Below are positions 1 through 7,738 of a stretch of DNA of 57,730 bases, one piece after another. The stretch comes from Methyloversatilis sp. XJ19-49 (lineage in GTDB: Bacteria > Pseudomonadota > Gammaproteobacteria > Burkholderiales > Rhodocyclaceae), in contig NZ_JANINI010000010.1 in NCBI RefSeq assembly GCF_024580145.1, forward strand, positions 131,433 to 189,162. The letters are read 5' to 3'. The stretch's first letter is position 1, and each line of letters begins with the position of its first letter. The notes beneath the pieces were generated by a model. It had not been told where the DNA came from, did not search any database, and saw only the letters and a list, made by a program, of their open reading frames with translations. The position numbers were made by a program, and so were the translations under genes.

Positions 1-17
1 ACCTCCGCGCTCGCCCG

Positions 18-45
18 AAAAAAAGGGCGCCCGCAGGCGCCCCTT
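18..45 (-). terminator. Rho-independent terminator after fchA
   Basis: Read on the minus strand, a GGCGCC-rich stem (arms at 36-42 and 25-31, four-base loop) is followed directly by seven T residues (18-24). It lies 19 bases past the fchA stop codon and closes the leftward serine-cycle transcript. Confidence 0.9.
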
Positions 46-63
46 GATGACCGAACTGACGGT

Positions 64-693
64 TCAGAGCTTGCTCTTCACCACCTCGACCACGCGATCG
101 GCTTCCGCCACCCACCTGGCGAGCAGGGCGTCGGTTTCGGCGCGGCGCGAGGCGGCGAAATCGGCATCCTTGATGCTCGGTACGTTGATGTCGACGTTCA
201 GCGCTGCCGAACGCAGCGCGGCCTGGGCGGCCAGCGCGGCGACACCGGCGTCGGACACGACGTTCTTGTTGCCCTTTTCGGCCGCCACCAGACTGAGGGC
301 GATCACGTCGGCGCAGGCGCGGGCGCAGGCCAGCGGTGCGTCGGTGGCCATCTTCAGGCCGTCCTGGATCGCGGCCGAGCGCGCAGCCTTCTGCTCGTCC
401 GTGTCCTTGGGCAGACCGTAGGCGGCCATCAGGCCGTCGAAGGCCTCGACGTCGGCGCGGATGAAATCGGTCAGCGTGGCGCGCAGGCCTTCGGCTTGCG
501 CCAGCAGGTCCTTCATGTCGCCTTCGACTTCGGCGTACGCCTTCTTGCCGATGGTCAGGTTGCACACCATGCTGACCAGTGCTGCACCCATGCCGCCCAT
601 GATGGCCGCGGCACTGCCGCCGCCGGGCGTGGGCGCGTTGCTGGCCAGTTCGTCGAGAAAGGTGGTGACCGGCTTGTCCTTGATCATGGTCAT
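64..693 (-). CDS. fchA: Methenyltetrahydrofolate cyclohydrolase FchA
   Basis: Cytosolic enzyme that interconverts 5,10-methenyl-H4F and 10-formyl-H4F. With FtfL and MtdA it moves formate-derived carbon to methylene-H4F for serine synthesis. The 209-residue protein has the usual length of the small FchA/FTCD-C family and starts with the family-type segment TTFLDELASNAPTPGGGSAA at about residues 10-29. This family is unrelated to the FolD cyclohydrolase. The start is three bases after the mtdA stop, so the two are almost certainly translated from one message. A second ATG two codons downstream is possible. The neighbouring mtdA, hprA and sgaA make the serine-cycle role secure. Confidence 0.95.
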   Translation of the reverse strand: MTMIKDKPVTTFLDELASNAPTPGGGSAAAIMGGMGAALVSMVCNLTIGKKAYAEVEGDMKDLLAQAEGLRATLTDFIRADVEAFDGLMAAYGLPKDTDEQKAARSAAIQDGLKMATDAPLACARACADVIALSLVAAEKGNKNVVSDAGVAALAAQAALRSAALNVDINVPSIKDADFAASRRAETDALLARWVAEADRVVEVVKSKL

Positions 694-696
694 CGC

Positions 697-1557
697 TCAG
701 CCCACCATCGTCTTGGCCATCGCGTAGATTTCCGGCGCATCCAGCGTGATGTCGTTGCTTTCGAACAGCTTGGCCACGCAGGCGCGCTGCAGCGCGATCT
801 TCAGCGCACCGAAACCGATGGCGCCAAACACGATCTTGCCGTGCTTGACCGCGCCCTTGTCCATCATGTCGATGCCTTCGATGCCGAGCGGTGGCGTGGC
901 GTTGGCGTCAGCCATCATTTCCAGCGTCGGGTTGTCCTTCCAGTGACGCTCTTCCAGCAGCTGGATGCCGCCGGCACCGGTCGCTATGACGATGTTGGCG
1001 CCTTCGATCGCACGGCCGCGCGCATCGTTGTCGGCCGCTTCGGCAACGCCGACGTCGAGGTTGAACGTGGCCTTCAGCTGTTTCGCCGCATCTTCCGCGG
1101 TGGCCAGCTTGCGCGACACCAGCGTGACCGTCGCACCTTCGCTGGCCAGCATCACGGCAGCGCGCGTGCCGACCGGGCCGGTACCGCCGAGGATGACGAC
1201 CTTCTTGCCCTTCAGCGGACCGCGGTGACCCAGCCAGGCGACGCAGGCGGCCGCGGTGGTGTTCGATCCGTTGCTGTCGAGCATGACCGATACGCGGAAG
1301 TTGCTGAAGAACTTCTTCTTCACCGCCTTGAACAGGGCTTCGCCTTCGGCCATGTTGCTGCCGCCGATGAAGATCGCGGTGTTCTTCTTGTCCTTCGGCG
1401 CGCGCGTGAAGATGGCGCCATCGACCATGGCCCCGACGTTGTGCGGATGCACGCCGCCGTAGCCGATCACGTGATCGGCGCCGCCGTCGTTGCACACGAC
1501 GTTGTCGAACACCGACGGATGTTCATCGGTGTCGAATTGATAAAGCAGTTTTTTCAT
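697..1557 (-). CDS. mtdA: NADP-dependent methylene-H4F/methylene-H4MPT dehydrogenase MtdA
   Basis: Oxidises or reduces methylene-H4F (and, in known MtdA enzymes, methylene-H4MPT) with NADP. In serine-cycle methylotrophs it is the switch between formate assimilation and C1 oxidation. The 286-residue product starts MKKLLYQFDTDEHPS, matching the known family in length and N-terminus. A Rossmann nucleotide loop GGTGPVG is at residues 124-130. I chose the ATG at 1557 because a GAGAG ribosome site lies just upstream; the reading frame continues 11 codons further up without family similarity. It lies 60 bases after hprA. MtdA is largely confined to serine-cycle methylotrophs, so it is a strong lifestyle marker. 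Confidence 0.96.
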   Translation of the reverse strand: MKKLLYQFDTDEHPSVFDNVVCNDGGADHVIGYGGVHPHNVGAMVDGAIFTRAPKDKKNTAIFIGGSNMAEGEALFKAVKKKFFSNFRVSVMLDSNGSNTTAAACVAWLGHRGPLKGKKVVILGGTGPVGTRAAVMLASEGATVTLVSRKLATAEDAAKQLKATFNLDVGVAEAADNDARGRAIEGANIVIATGAGGIQLLEERHWKDNPTLEMMADANATPPLGIEGIDMMDKGAVKHGKIVFGAIGFGALKIALQRACVAKLFESNDITLDAPEIYAMAKTMVG

Positions 1558-1617
1558 TGTCGTCTCTCGCTGTCTCGATGAACGCCGCACCGCCGGCGGG
1601 GGCGCGGCGAACGGTTT

Positions 1618-2568
1618 TCAGGTCACGGTGTTGACCGGGCTGCCCTTGACGTAGGCGTCCACATTGTCGATCAACTGGTCGGCCAGGAACTGCATGGCAC
1701 CATCCGAAGCCCACGCGACGTGCGGCGTCAGGATGAAGTTGGGCAGGCGCAGGTCGAGCAGCGGATTGCCTTCCTTCGGCGGCTCCTTGGTCAGCACGTC
1801 GAAGCCGGCGCCACCGATGACGCCTTCCTTCAGCGCGGTCACCAGATCTTCTTCATGCACCAGACCGCCGCGCGCCGTGTTGATCAGGATGGCGCTGCGC
1901 TTCATCTTCCTGAACTGAGCCATGCTGAACATGTTGCGGCTGTCCGCGGTCAGCGGGCAGTGCAGCGAAATGATGTCGGACTCGGCCAGCACCTGTTCGA
2001 CCGGCGTGAATTCCACACCCGGCGCCTTCGGACCTTCATGGTCGGCGAACAGCACCTTCATGCCGAAGCCGCGCGCGATCTTCGCCGTACCCTGGCCGAG
2101 CGCGCCTTCGCCGAAAATGCCAATGGTGCTGTCGAACAGGTCATGGATCGGGTGATCGAAGAAGCAGAACTGATCCACTTCCTGCCAGCGGCCGCGCTCC
2201 ACGTCCTGCCGATAGGCCAGGATGCTGCGGCGCAGTGCGAGGATCAGCGCGAACGCGTGCTCCGGCACGGTATGCACTGCGTAGTTGCGGATGTTCGACA
2301 CCGTGATGCCGCGTTCGCGGCAGGCCGGTACGTCGATCACATCGTAGCCGGTGGCGGCGACGCCGATCATCTTCAGGTTCGGCAACTGGGCCAGCACGTC
2401 GCCGCGCAACGCAACCTTGTTGGTGATGGCCACGGTCGCATTCTTGAGGCGCTCGACCACCTGGGCGGGGGAGGTGGTCTCGTATTCTTCCCAGGTGTGC
2501 TCGAACGACGGCCGACGCACGGTGGCTTTCAGCGTCGAACGATCCAGAAACACGACGTGTTGCGACAT
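1618..2568 (-). CDS. hprA: Hydroxypyruvate reductase (glycerate dehydrogenase)
   Basis: Reduces hydroxypyruvate from SgaA to D-glycerate with NAD(P)H. The 316-residue protein is a D-2-hydroxyacid dehydrogenase with a nucleotide-binding loop GIFGEGALGQG at 150-160 and the catalytic triad Arg233 (NTARGG), Glu262 and His283 (TPHVAW). The ATG at 2568 is preceded by a GAGGA ribosome site at good spacing; the open frame runs ten codons further upstream with no support. The gene lies between sgaA and mtdA, but a strong terminator hairpin separates it from sgaA, so it may need read-through or its own promoter. Confidence 0.96.
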   Translation of the reverse strand: MSQHVVFLDRSTLKATVRRPSFEHTWEEYETTSPAQVVERLKNATVAITNKVALRGDVLAQLPNLKMIGVAATGYDVIDVPACRERGITVSNIRNYAVHTVPEHAFALILALRRSILAYRQDVERGRWQEVDQFCFFDHPIHDLFDSTIGIFGEGALGQGTAKIARGFGMKVLFADHEGPKAPGVEFTPVEQVLAESDIISLHCPLTADSRNMFSMAQFRKMKRSAILINTARGGLVHEEDLVTALKEGVIGGAGFDVLTKEPPKEGNPLLDLRLPNFILTPHVAWASDGAMQFLADQLIDNVDAYVKGSPVNTVT

Positions 2569-2596
2569 GCTTTTTCCTCGCAGTGTTTGTAAATGC

Positions 2597-2620
2597 AAAA
2601 AAGGCCGGGCGAACCCGGCC
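2597..2620 (-). terminator. Terminator hairpin between sgaA and hprA
   Basis: On the minus strand a perfect seven-base GGCCGGG/CCCGGCC stem (arms 2614-2620 and 2603-2609) with a four-base loop is followed by six T residues (2597-2602). It lies 31 bases after the sgaA stop and 28 bases before the hprA start codon. That is a full intrinsic terminator inside a row of functionally linked genes, so it probably lowers or conditions transcription of hprA-mtdA-fchA. Confidence 0.85.
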
Positions 2621-2651
2621 GTTCAAGAGGGTTGAAACGGACGCCGGGCCC

Positions 2652-3839
2652 TTACTTTACCTGCTGCGTGTGGGTACGCCAGTAGGTCGAGGCGGCCGCG
2701 ACACCGGAACCCGGGGTCACGTTGATGCCGTTGTCGAGCATCGACATTTCGGCACCGGCGATCGCGCTCATCAACGACAGGCAGTTCAGGTCGCCGACGT
2801 GGCCGATGCGGAACACCTTGCCCGCGACCTTCGACAGGCCGGCGCCCAGCGACAGGTTGTAGCGTGCGTAGGCGTTGCTGATCACCTTGGCGGCGTCGAA
2901 ACCTTCCGGCACCAGGATGGCGCTGACGGTGTTCGAATACCACTCCGGCGCCTTGGCGCACAGATTCAGCTTCCAGCCTTCGTGGATCGCGGCGCGCACG
3001 CCGTTCGCCAGATATTCGTGGCGGGCGAAGATGTTCTCCAGGCCTTCCTCGAAAATCGTGTCCAGCGCTTCACGCATGCCGTACAGCATCGGGATCGACG
3101 GCGTGTAGGGGAAGTAGCCGGTGGCGTTGTTCTTCAGCATGTCACCGATGTCGAAGTAGCAGCGGCGCGAGGTCGCACCTTCCATCGCCTTGATCGCCTT
3201 CGAGCTCATGCCCAGGATGCCCATGCCGGCCGGCAGCATGAAGCCCTTCTGCGAACCCGACACGGCGCAGTCGACGCCCCACTCTTCCATGCGGAAGTCA
3301 ATGCTGACCAGCGAACTCACCGTATCGACCATCAGCAGCGCAGGGTGGCCGGCGTTGTCCATGGCCTTGCGCACCTTGCCGATGTCGCTCGAGACGCCGG
3401 TGGCGGTTTCGTTCTGGCAGGCCAGCACGGCCTTGATCTTGTGCTCCTTGTCGGCGCGCAGGATTTCCTCGTACTTGTCGTACGGCACACCCGTGCCCCA
3501 GTCGGTGTCGATGACCTGCACCTCGAAGCCGAGGCGCTGCGCCATGTCGGCCCACAGGTGGCTGAACTGGCCGAAGCGCGAGCACAGCACCTTGTCGCCC
3601 GGCGACAGCGTGTTGGTCAGCGCGGCTTCCCACATGCCGGTGCCCGATGCCGGGAACGTGACGATCGTGCCTTCGGTGGTCTTGAACACCTTCTTCAGGT
3701 CCGCCAGAACCGACAACGTCAGTTCCGGGAACTTGGGCGAACGGTGGTCTTCCTGTGCCACGACCATGGCACGCAGGATACGGTCCGGCGTGTTGGTGGG
3801 GCCCGGCACGTACAGATGGTTACGGCCTGCGATACGCAT
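2652..3839 (-). CDS. sgaA: Serine-glyoxylate aminotransferase
   Basis: PLP enzyme that transfers the amino group of serine to glyoxylate, giving hydroxypyruvate and glycine. This regenerates the glycine acceptor for SHMT and feeds HprA. The 395-residue protein is a class V aminotransferase. It starts MRIAGRNHLYVPGPTNTP and carries the probable PLP lysine at residue 198 in SGSQKGFMLP. It lies 91 bases downstream of glyA on the same strand. A terminator hairpin follows the stop, so glyA-sgaA may form its own transcription unit. Confidence 0.96.
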   Translation of the reverse strand: MRIAGRNHLYVPGPTNTPDRILRAMVVAQEDHRSPKFPELTLSVLADLKKVFKTTEGTIVTFPASGTGMWEAALTNTLSPGDKVLCSRFGQFSHLWADMAQRLGFEVQVIDTDWGTGVPYDKYEEILRADKEHKIKAVLACQNETATGVSSDIGKVRKAMDNAGHPALLMVDTVSSLVSIDFRMEEWGVDCAVSGSQKGFMLPAGMGILGMSSKAIKAMEGATSRRCYFDIGDMLKNNATGYFPYTPSIPMLYGMREALDTIFEEGLENIFARHEYLANGVRAAIHEGWKLNLCAKAPEWYSNTVSAILVPEGFDAAKVISNAYARYNLSLGAGLSKVAGKVFRIGHVGDLNCLSLMSAIAGAEMSMLDNGINVTPGSGVAAASTYWRTHTQQVK

Positions 3840-3930
3840 ACGTCAATCTCCTGAAATGAATGTTTCTAAGTCTTGAAGGTTCTGAAATCGGGAATTCCCT
3901 GGTGGCGTTCATGGCGCTCACGGTCAGTCC

Positions 3931-5184
3931 TTATTTGCGTCCGTATACCGGCAGTGCGGTGCACAACCGGGTGACGTCAGCGACGACACGCGCGATCACG
4001 GCGTCGTCGGTGGGTGCTTCGAGTACGTCGACGATCAGGTTGGCAACCTGCTTCGCCTCGGCTTCCTTGAAACCGCGGGTCGTCATCGCCGGGCTGCCGA
4101 TGCGGATGCCGCTGGTGACGAAAGGCTTCTGCGGATCGTTCGGGATGGCGTTCTTGTTAACCGTGATGTGGGCGCGGCCCAGCGCGGCTTCCGCTTCCTT
4201 GCCGGTGATGTTCTTGGCGCGCAGATCGACCAGGAACAGGTGCGACTGGGTGCGGCCGGACACGATGCGCACGCCGCGCTCGACCAGCGTTTCCGCCATC
4301 ACCTGCGCGTTGTTCAGCACCTGCTGCTGGTAGGCCTTGAATTCCGGCGTCGAGGCTTCCTTGAAGGCGACGGCCTTGGCGGCGATCACGTGCATCAGCG
4401 GACCGCCCTGGATGCCCGGGAAGATCATCGAGTTGATCGGCTTCTCGAACTCGGCCTTGCCCATGATCACGCCACCGCGCGGGCCGCGCAGCGTCTTGTG
4501 CGTGGTCGAAGTGACGAAGTCGGCGATGCCGATCGGGCTCGGGTACAGGCCGGCCGCGATCAGGCCGGAGTAGTGGGCCATGTCGACCAGCAGGTAGGCG
4601 CCGACCGAATCGGCGATCTCGCGGAAGCGCTGGAAATCGATGTGCAGCGAGTAGGCCGACGCGCCGGCGACGATCATCTTCGGCTTGTATTCATGCGCCA
4701 GCATTTCGACCTGCTTGTAGTCGATCGCTTCGGTTTCCGGATCCAGACCGTAGGCGACGCCCTTGTAGATCTTGCCGGAGAAGTTCACCGACGAACCGTG
4801 CGTCAGGTGACCGCCATGGGCCAGCGACATGCCCAGGATGGTGTCGCCCGGCTGCAGCATCGACATATACACAGCGGCGTTGGCCTGCGAGCCCGAATGC
4901 GGCTGCACATTGGCGAACTCGGCGCCGAACAGCGCCTTCAGGCGGTCGATCGCCAGCTGTTCCGCAACGTCGACAAACTCACAGCCACCGTAGTAGCGCT
5001 TGCCCGGATAACCCTCTGCGTACTTGTTCGTCAGTACCGAACCCTGCGCTTCCATCACCGCAGGGCTGGCGTAGTTTTCCGACGCGATCAGCTCGATGTG
5101 GTGTTCCTGACGTGCGTACTCCGCTTCCATGGCGGCCCACAGTTCGGGATCGGAATGGGCGATGGTCTGTTTCGGGTCAAACAT
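3931..5184 (-). CDS. glyA: Serine hydroxymethyltransferase
   Basis: Joins glycine and methylene-H4F to give serine, the C1-fixing step of the serine cycle and also a housekeeping reaction. The 417-residue protein is full length. The PLP lysine is residue 230 in [14 protein letters not shown], and the N-terminal [10 protein letters not shown] block is typical. A GAAAGG ribosome site precedes the ATG. It is the promoter-proximal gene of the leftward serine-cycle set and diverges from mtkA across a 272-base control region, which suggests methylotrophy-linked control. Whether the genome has a second glyA cannot be seen here. Confidence 0.97.
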   Translation of the reverse strand: MFDPKQTIAHSDPELWAAMEAEYARQEHHIELIASENYASPAVMEAQGSVLTNKYAEGYPGKRYYGGCEFVDVAEQLAIDRLKALFGAEFANVQPHSGSQANAAVYMSMLQPGDTILGMSLAHGGHLTHGSSVNFSGKIYKGVAYGLDPETEAIDYKQVEMLAHEYKPKMIVAGASAYSLHIDFQRFREIADSVGAYLLVDMAHYSGLIAAGLYPSPIGIADFVTSTTHKTLRGPRGGVIMGKAEFEKPINSMIFPGIQGGPLMHVIAAKAVAFKEASTPEFKAYQQQVLNNAQVMAETLVERGVRIVSGRTQSHLFLVDLRAKNITGKEAEAALGRAHITVNKNAIPNDPQKPFVTSGIRIGSPAMTTRGFKEAEAKQVANLIVDVLEAPTDDAVIARVVADVTRLCTALPVYGRK

Positions 5185-5296
5185 GGGATGCCTTTCGGGG
5201 AAGTGAGCGTCTGGCCCGGTTTAGGGCGTCGGCGCGTGAACTAAAACAAGACAAATCAACTATATCGTACGAACGCAAGCCCTCGTATCGGACTTT

Positions 5297-5313
5297 CTTA
5301 TCGCCGGGATAAG
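5297..5313. promoter_or_regulatory. LysR-type T-N11-A operator candidate between glyA and mtkA
   Basis: A perfect palindrome, CTTATC-GCCGG-GATAAG, fits the TTA-N-TAA / T-N11-A rule for LysR-type regulators. It sits inside the divergent promoter region. On the mtkA side a CATAAT -10-like box is at 5346-5351; on the glyA side a weak TACGAT-like box lies within about 40 bases of the palindrome. Serine-cycle genes of Methylobacterium are known to be controlled by QscR, a CbbR-type LysR protein, so a similar regulator acting on both arms is the natural hypothesis. Binding is inferred, not shown. Confidence 0.55.
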
Positions 5314-5387
5314 TATAAGTGAAGCTTAATTCAAACAGCCTCACCCATAATCAAATCCATAGGTTTGCCTTCCGGACCTCCGTGCCG

Positions 5388-5399
5388 CCCGACGTCGGG
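5388..5399. promoter_or_regulatory. 12-base perfect palindrome in the mtkA leader
   Basis: CCCGACGTCGGG is a perfect palindrome 58 bases before the mtkA start codon and about 30-40 bases after the likely -10 box. It could be a protein site or, as RNA, a short hairpin. GC-rich palindromes arise easily in this composition, so the assignment is weak. Confidence 0.25.
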
Positions 5400-5456
5400 G
5401 AGCCGGTGATGCGGCGACAAACAGTCCTCTGAATTCAATCTGACAGAAGGTGGAGC

Positions 5457-6632
5457 ATGGACATTCACGAATACCAAGCGAAAGAGTTGCTGGCCGGTTT
5501 CGGAGTTCCGGTGCCGCGCGGCAGCGTGGCCTACAGCCCGGATCAGGCTGTCTACACGGCGACCGAACTGGGGGGCTGGCACTGGGCGGTGAAGGCGCAG
5601 GTGCACTCCGGAGCTCGCGGCAAGGCTGGCGGCATCAAGCTGTGCAAGACCTATCATGAAGTCGATGCGGCGGCGCGCGAACTGCTCGGCAAGCGCCTGG
5701 TGACGGTGCAGACCGGCCCTGAAGGCAAGCCGGTGCAGCGTGTTTACGTTGAAGTCGCCGAGCCGTTCGAACGCGAGTTGTATCTGGGCATCGTGCTCGA
5801 CCGCAAGGCCGAGCGGGTGCGCGTGATCGCCTCGGCAGAAGGCGGCATGGACATCGAAGAACTGGCCAACACCGCGCCGGAAAAGATCATGCAGGTCGTG
5901 GTCGAGCCGGCGGTCGGCCTTCAGGCCTTCCAGGCCCGGCAGATCGCCTTCGGCCTGAAGCTCAACATCAAGCAGGTTTCGCGTGCCGTCACCGCCATCA
6001 TGGGCGCCTACCGCGCCTTCCGCGATCTCGACGCGACCATGGTCGAAATCAATCCGCTGGTCGTCACCAAGGACGACCGTGTGCTGGCACTCGACGCCAA
6101 GATGTCGTTCGACGACAACGCGATGTTCCGCCAGCGTGCCGTGGCCGACATGCGCGACCCGTCGCAGGAAGATCCGCGCGAAGTGCAGGCCGCCGAACAC
6201 AACCTGAACTACGTGGGTCTGGACGGCGACATCGGCTGCATCATCAATGGCGCCGGTCTGGCCATGGCCACGATGGACACCATCAAGTACGCCGGCGGCG
6301 CACCGGCCAACTTCCTCGACGTCGGCGGCGGCGCCTCGCCCGAGCGCGTGGCCAATTCCTTCCGCCTCGTGCTGTCGGACAAGAACGTCAAGGCCATCCT
6401 GGTGAACATCTTCGCCGGTATCAACCGCTGCGACTGGGTCGCCCAGGGCGTGGTGCAGGCGTGCAACGACATCGACATCACGGTGCCTCTGATCGTGCGC
6501 CTGGCCGGAACGAACGAAGAGGAAGGGCAGCGCATCATCCGCGAAAGCGGCCTGCCCATCATCAGCGCCAGCTCGCTCACCGAAGCGGCGAAGAAGGCGG
6601 TCGAAGCGGCACGCGCCCACGCGGCGAGCTGA
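5457..6632 (+). CDS. mtkA: Malate-CoA ligase (malate thiokinase), beta subunit
   Basis: ATP-grasp subunit of the enzyme that forms malyl-CoA from malate, CoA and ATP, feeding malyl-CoA lyase. The 391-residue protein has the architecture of succinyl-CoA synthetase beta (SucC): an N-terminal ATP-grasp domain from [12 protein letters not shown], with [14 protein letters not shown] at about residues 42-55, then a CoA-ligase domain. The assignment to malate rather than succinate rests on context: mtkB, ppc and mclA follow directly. A GAAGGTGGAG ribosome site precedes the ATG. It is the first gene of the rightward serine-cycle operon, downstream of the LysR-type palindrome. Confidence 0.93.
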   Translation: MDIHEYQAKELLAGFGVPVPRGSVAYSPDQAVYTATELGGWHWAVKAQVHSGARGKAGGIKLCKTYHEVDAAARELLGKRLVTVQTGPEGKPVQRVYVEVAEPFERELYLGIVLDRKAERVRVIASAEGGMDIEELANTAPEKIMQVVVEPAVGLQAFQARQIAFGLKLNIKQVSRAVTAIMGAYRAFRDLDATMVEINPLVVTKDDRVLALDAKMSFDDNAMFRQRAVADMRDPSQEDPREVQAAEHNLNYVGLDGDIGCIINGAGLAMATMDTIKYAGGAPANFLDVGGGASPERVANSFRLVLSDKNVKAILVNIFAGINRCDWVAQGVVQACNDIDITVPLIVRLAGTNEEEGQRIIRESGLPIISASSLTEAAKKAVEAARAHAAS

Positions 6633-6655
6633 GTAAAAGGATACCCACGCTCACT

Positions 6656-6722
6656 CCGCCCGCTTCCCCCCGCGGGGGCTGCACCCGCCCCCGGGGCGGC
6701 CCGGCGCGCGGCGCGCAGCGGA
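6656..6722. repeat. GC-rich dyad-symmetry element between mtkA and mtkB
   Basis: The 116-base gap contains a run of almost pure G and C with two nested palindromes: CCCCCGCGGGGG at 6667-6678 and CGCCCC/GGGGCG arms at 6686-6698, followed by a GGCGCGCGGCGCGC stretch. It would fold into stable hairpins in the mRNA between two subunits needed in equal amounts. It may be a dispersed intergenic repeat of this genome; only one copy is seen in this window. Confidence 0.55.
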
Positions 6723-6748
6723 TAACCGATGCACTAGAGGATTTAGAC

Positions 6749-7636
6749 ATGAGCATTCTGATCAACGAGAAAACCAAGATCATCGTCCAGGGTTTCACCG
6801 GCGACAAAGGCAGCTTCCACGCCAAGGAAATGATCGAGTACGGCACCAATGTGGTCGGCGGCGTCACGCCGGGCAAGGGCGGCTCGACCCATCTGGGCAA
6901 GCCGGTGTTCAACACGGTGGCCGAAGCGGTCGAGGCGACCGGTGCCGAAGCGAGCATCACCTTCGTGGCGCCGGCCTTCTGCGCCGACGCCATCATGGAA
7001 GCGGCCGATGCCGGCATCCAGCTGGTGTGCTCGATCACCGACGGCATCCCGGCGCAGGACATGATGCGCGTCAAGCGCTACCTGATGCGCTACCCGAAAG
7101 AGCGCCGCACCCTGATGGTCGGCCCGAACTGCGCCGGCATCATCAGCCCGGGCAAGGCCATGCTGGGCATCATGCCCGGCCACATCTACAAGCAGGGCAC
7201 GGTCGGCATCGTGTCGCGCTCGGGCACGCTGGGCTACGAAGCGGCGGCGCAGATGAAGGCGCTGGGCATCGGCGTGTCGACTTCCGTCGGCATCGGCGGC
7301 GACCCGATCAACGGCTCGTCCTTCCTCGATCACCTGATGAAGTTCCAGGAAGATCCGGAAACGACGGCGGTCGTCATGATCGGCGAGATCGGCGGCCCGC
7401 AGGAAGCGGAAGCGTCGGCCTGGGTGAAGGAAAACATGACCAAGCCGGTGGTCGGCTACGTGGCCGGCCTGACGGCGCCGAAGGGCCGTCGCATGGGCCA
7501 CGCCGGCGCCATCATTTCGGCCGCCGGTGATTCGGCCGCGGAAAAGTCGGAAATCATGCGCTCCTACGGTCTGTCGGTCGCCCCGAGTGCGGGCGAACTG
7601 GGCACCACCGTCGCCGCCATGATGGCGAAGCTCTGA
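6749..7636 (+). CDS. mtkB: Malate-CoA ligase (malate thiokinase), alpha subunit
   Basis: CoA-binding and phosphohistidine subunit partnering MtkA. The 295-residue protein resembles SucD. The N-terminal Rossmann-type CoA domain starts MSILINEKTKIIVQGFTG, with a TPGKGG segment near 40-45, and the active-site histidine is residue 251 in RRMGHAGAII. The frame is open for about 95 codons upstream, but those read into the mtkA end and the GC-rich gap, so I place the start at the ATG at 6749. It lies 116 bases after mtkA and 102 before ppc. Confidence 0.94.
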   Translation: MSILINEKTKIIVQGFTGDKGSFHAKEMIEYGTNVVGGVTPGKGGSTHLGKPVFNTVAEAVEATGAEASITFVAPAFCADAIMEAADAGIQLVCSITDGIPAQDMMRVKRYLMRYPKERRTLMVGPNCAGIISPGKAMLGIMPGHIYKQGTVGIVSRSGTLGYEAAAQMKALGIGVSTSVGIGGDPINGSSFLDHLMKFQEDPETTAVVMIGEIGGPQEAEASAWVKENMTKPVVGYVAGLTAPKGRRMGHAGAIISAAGDSAAEKSEIMRSYGLSVAPSAGELGTTVAAMMAKL

Positions 7637-7738
7637 TCGAACGACGTCTGATCCCGGCGCCATCCGCTGCGCTGCACTGTCCGTCGGGCCGCTCCGGTCC
7701 GGCGGACAGCGCCCAACCTCGACCAGCGAAAGTCCATC

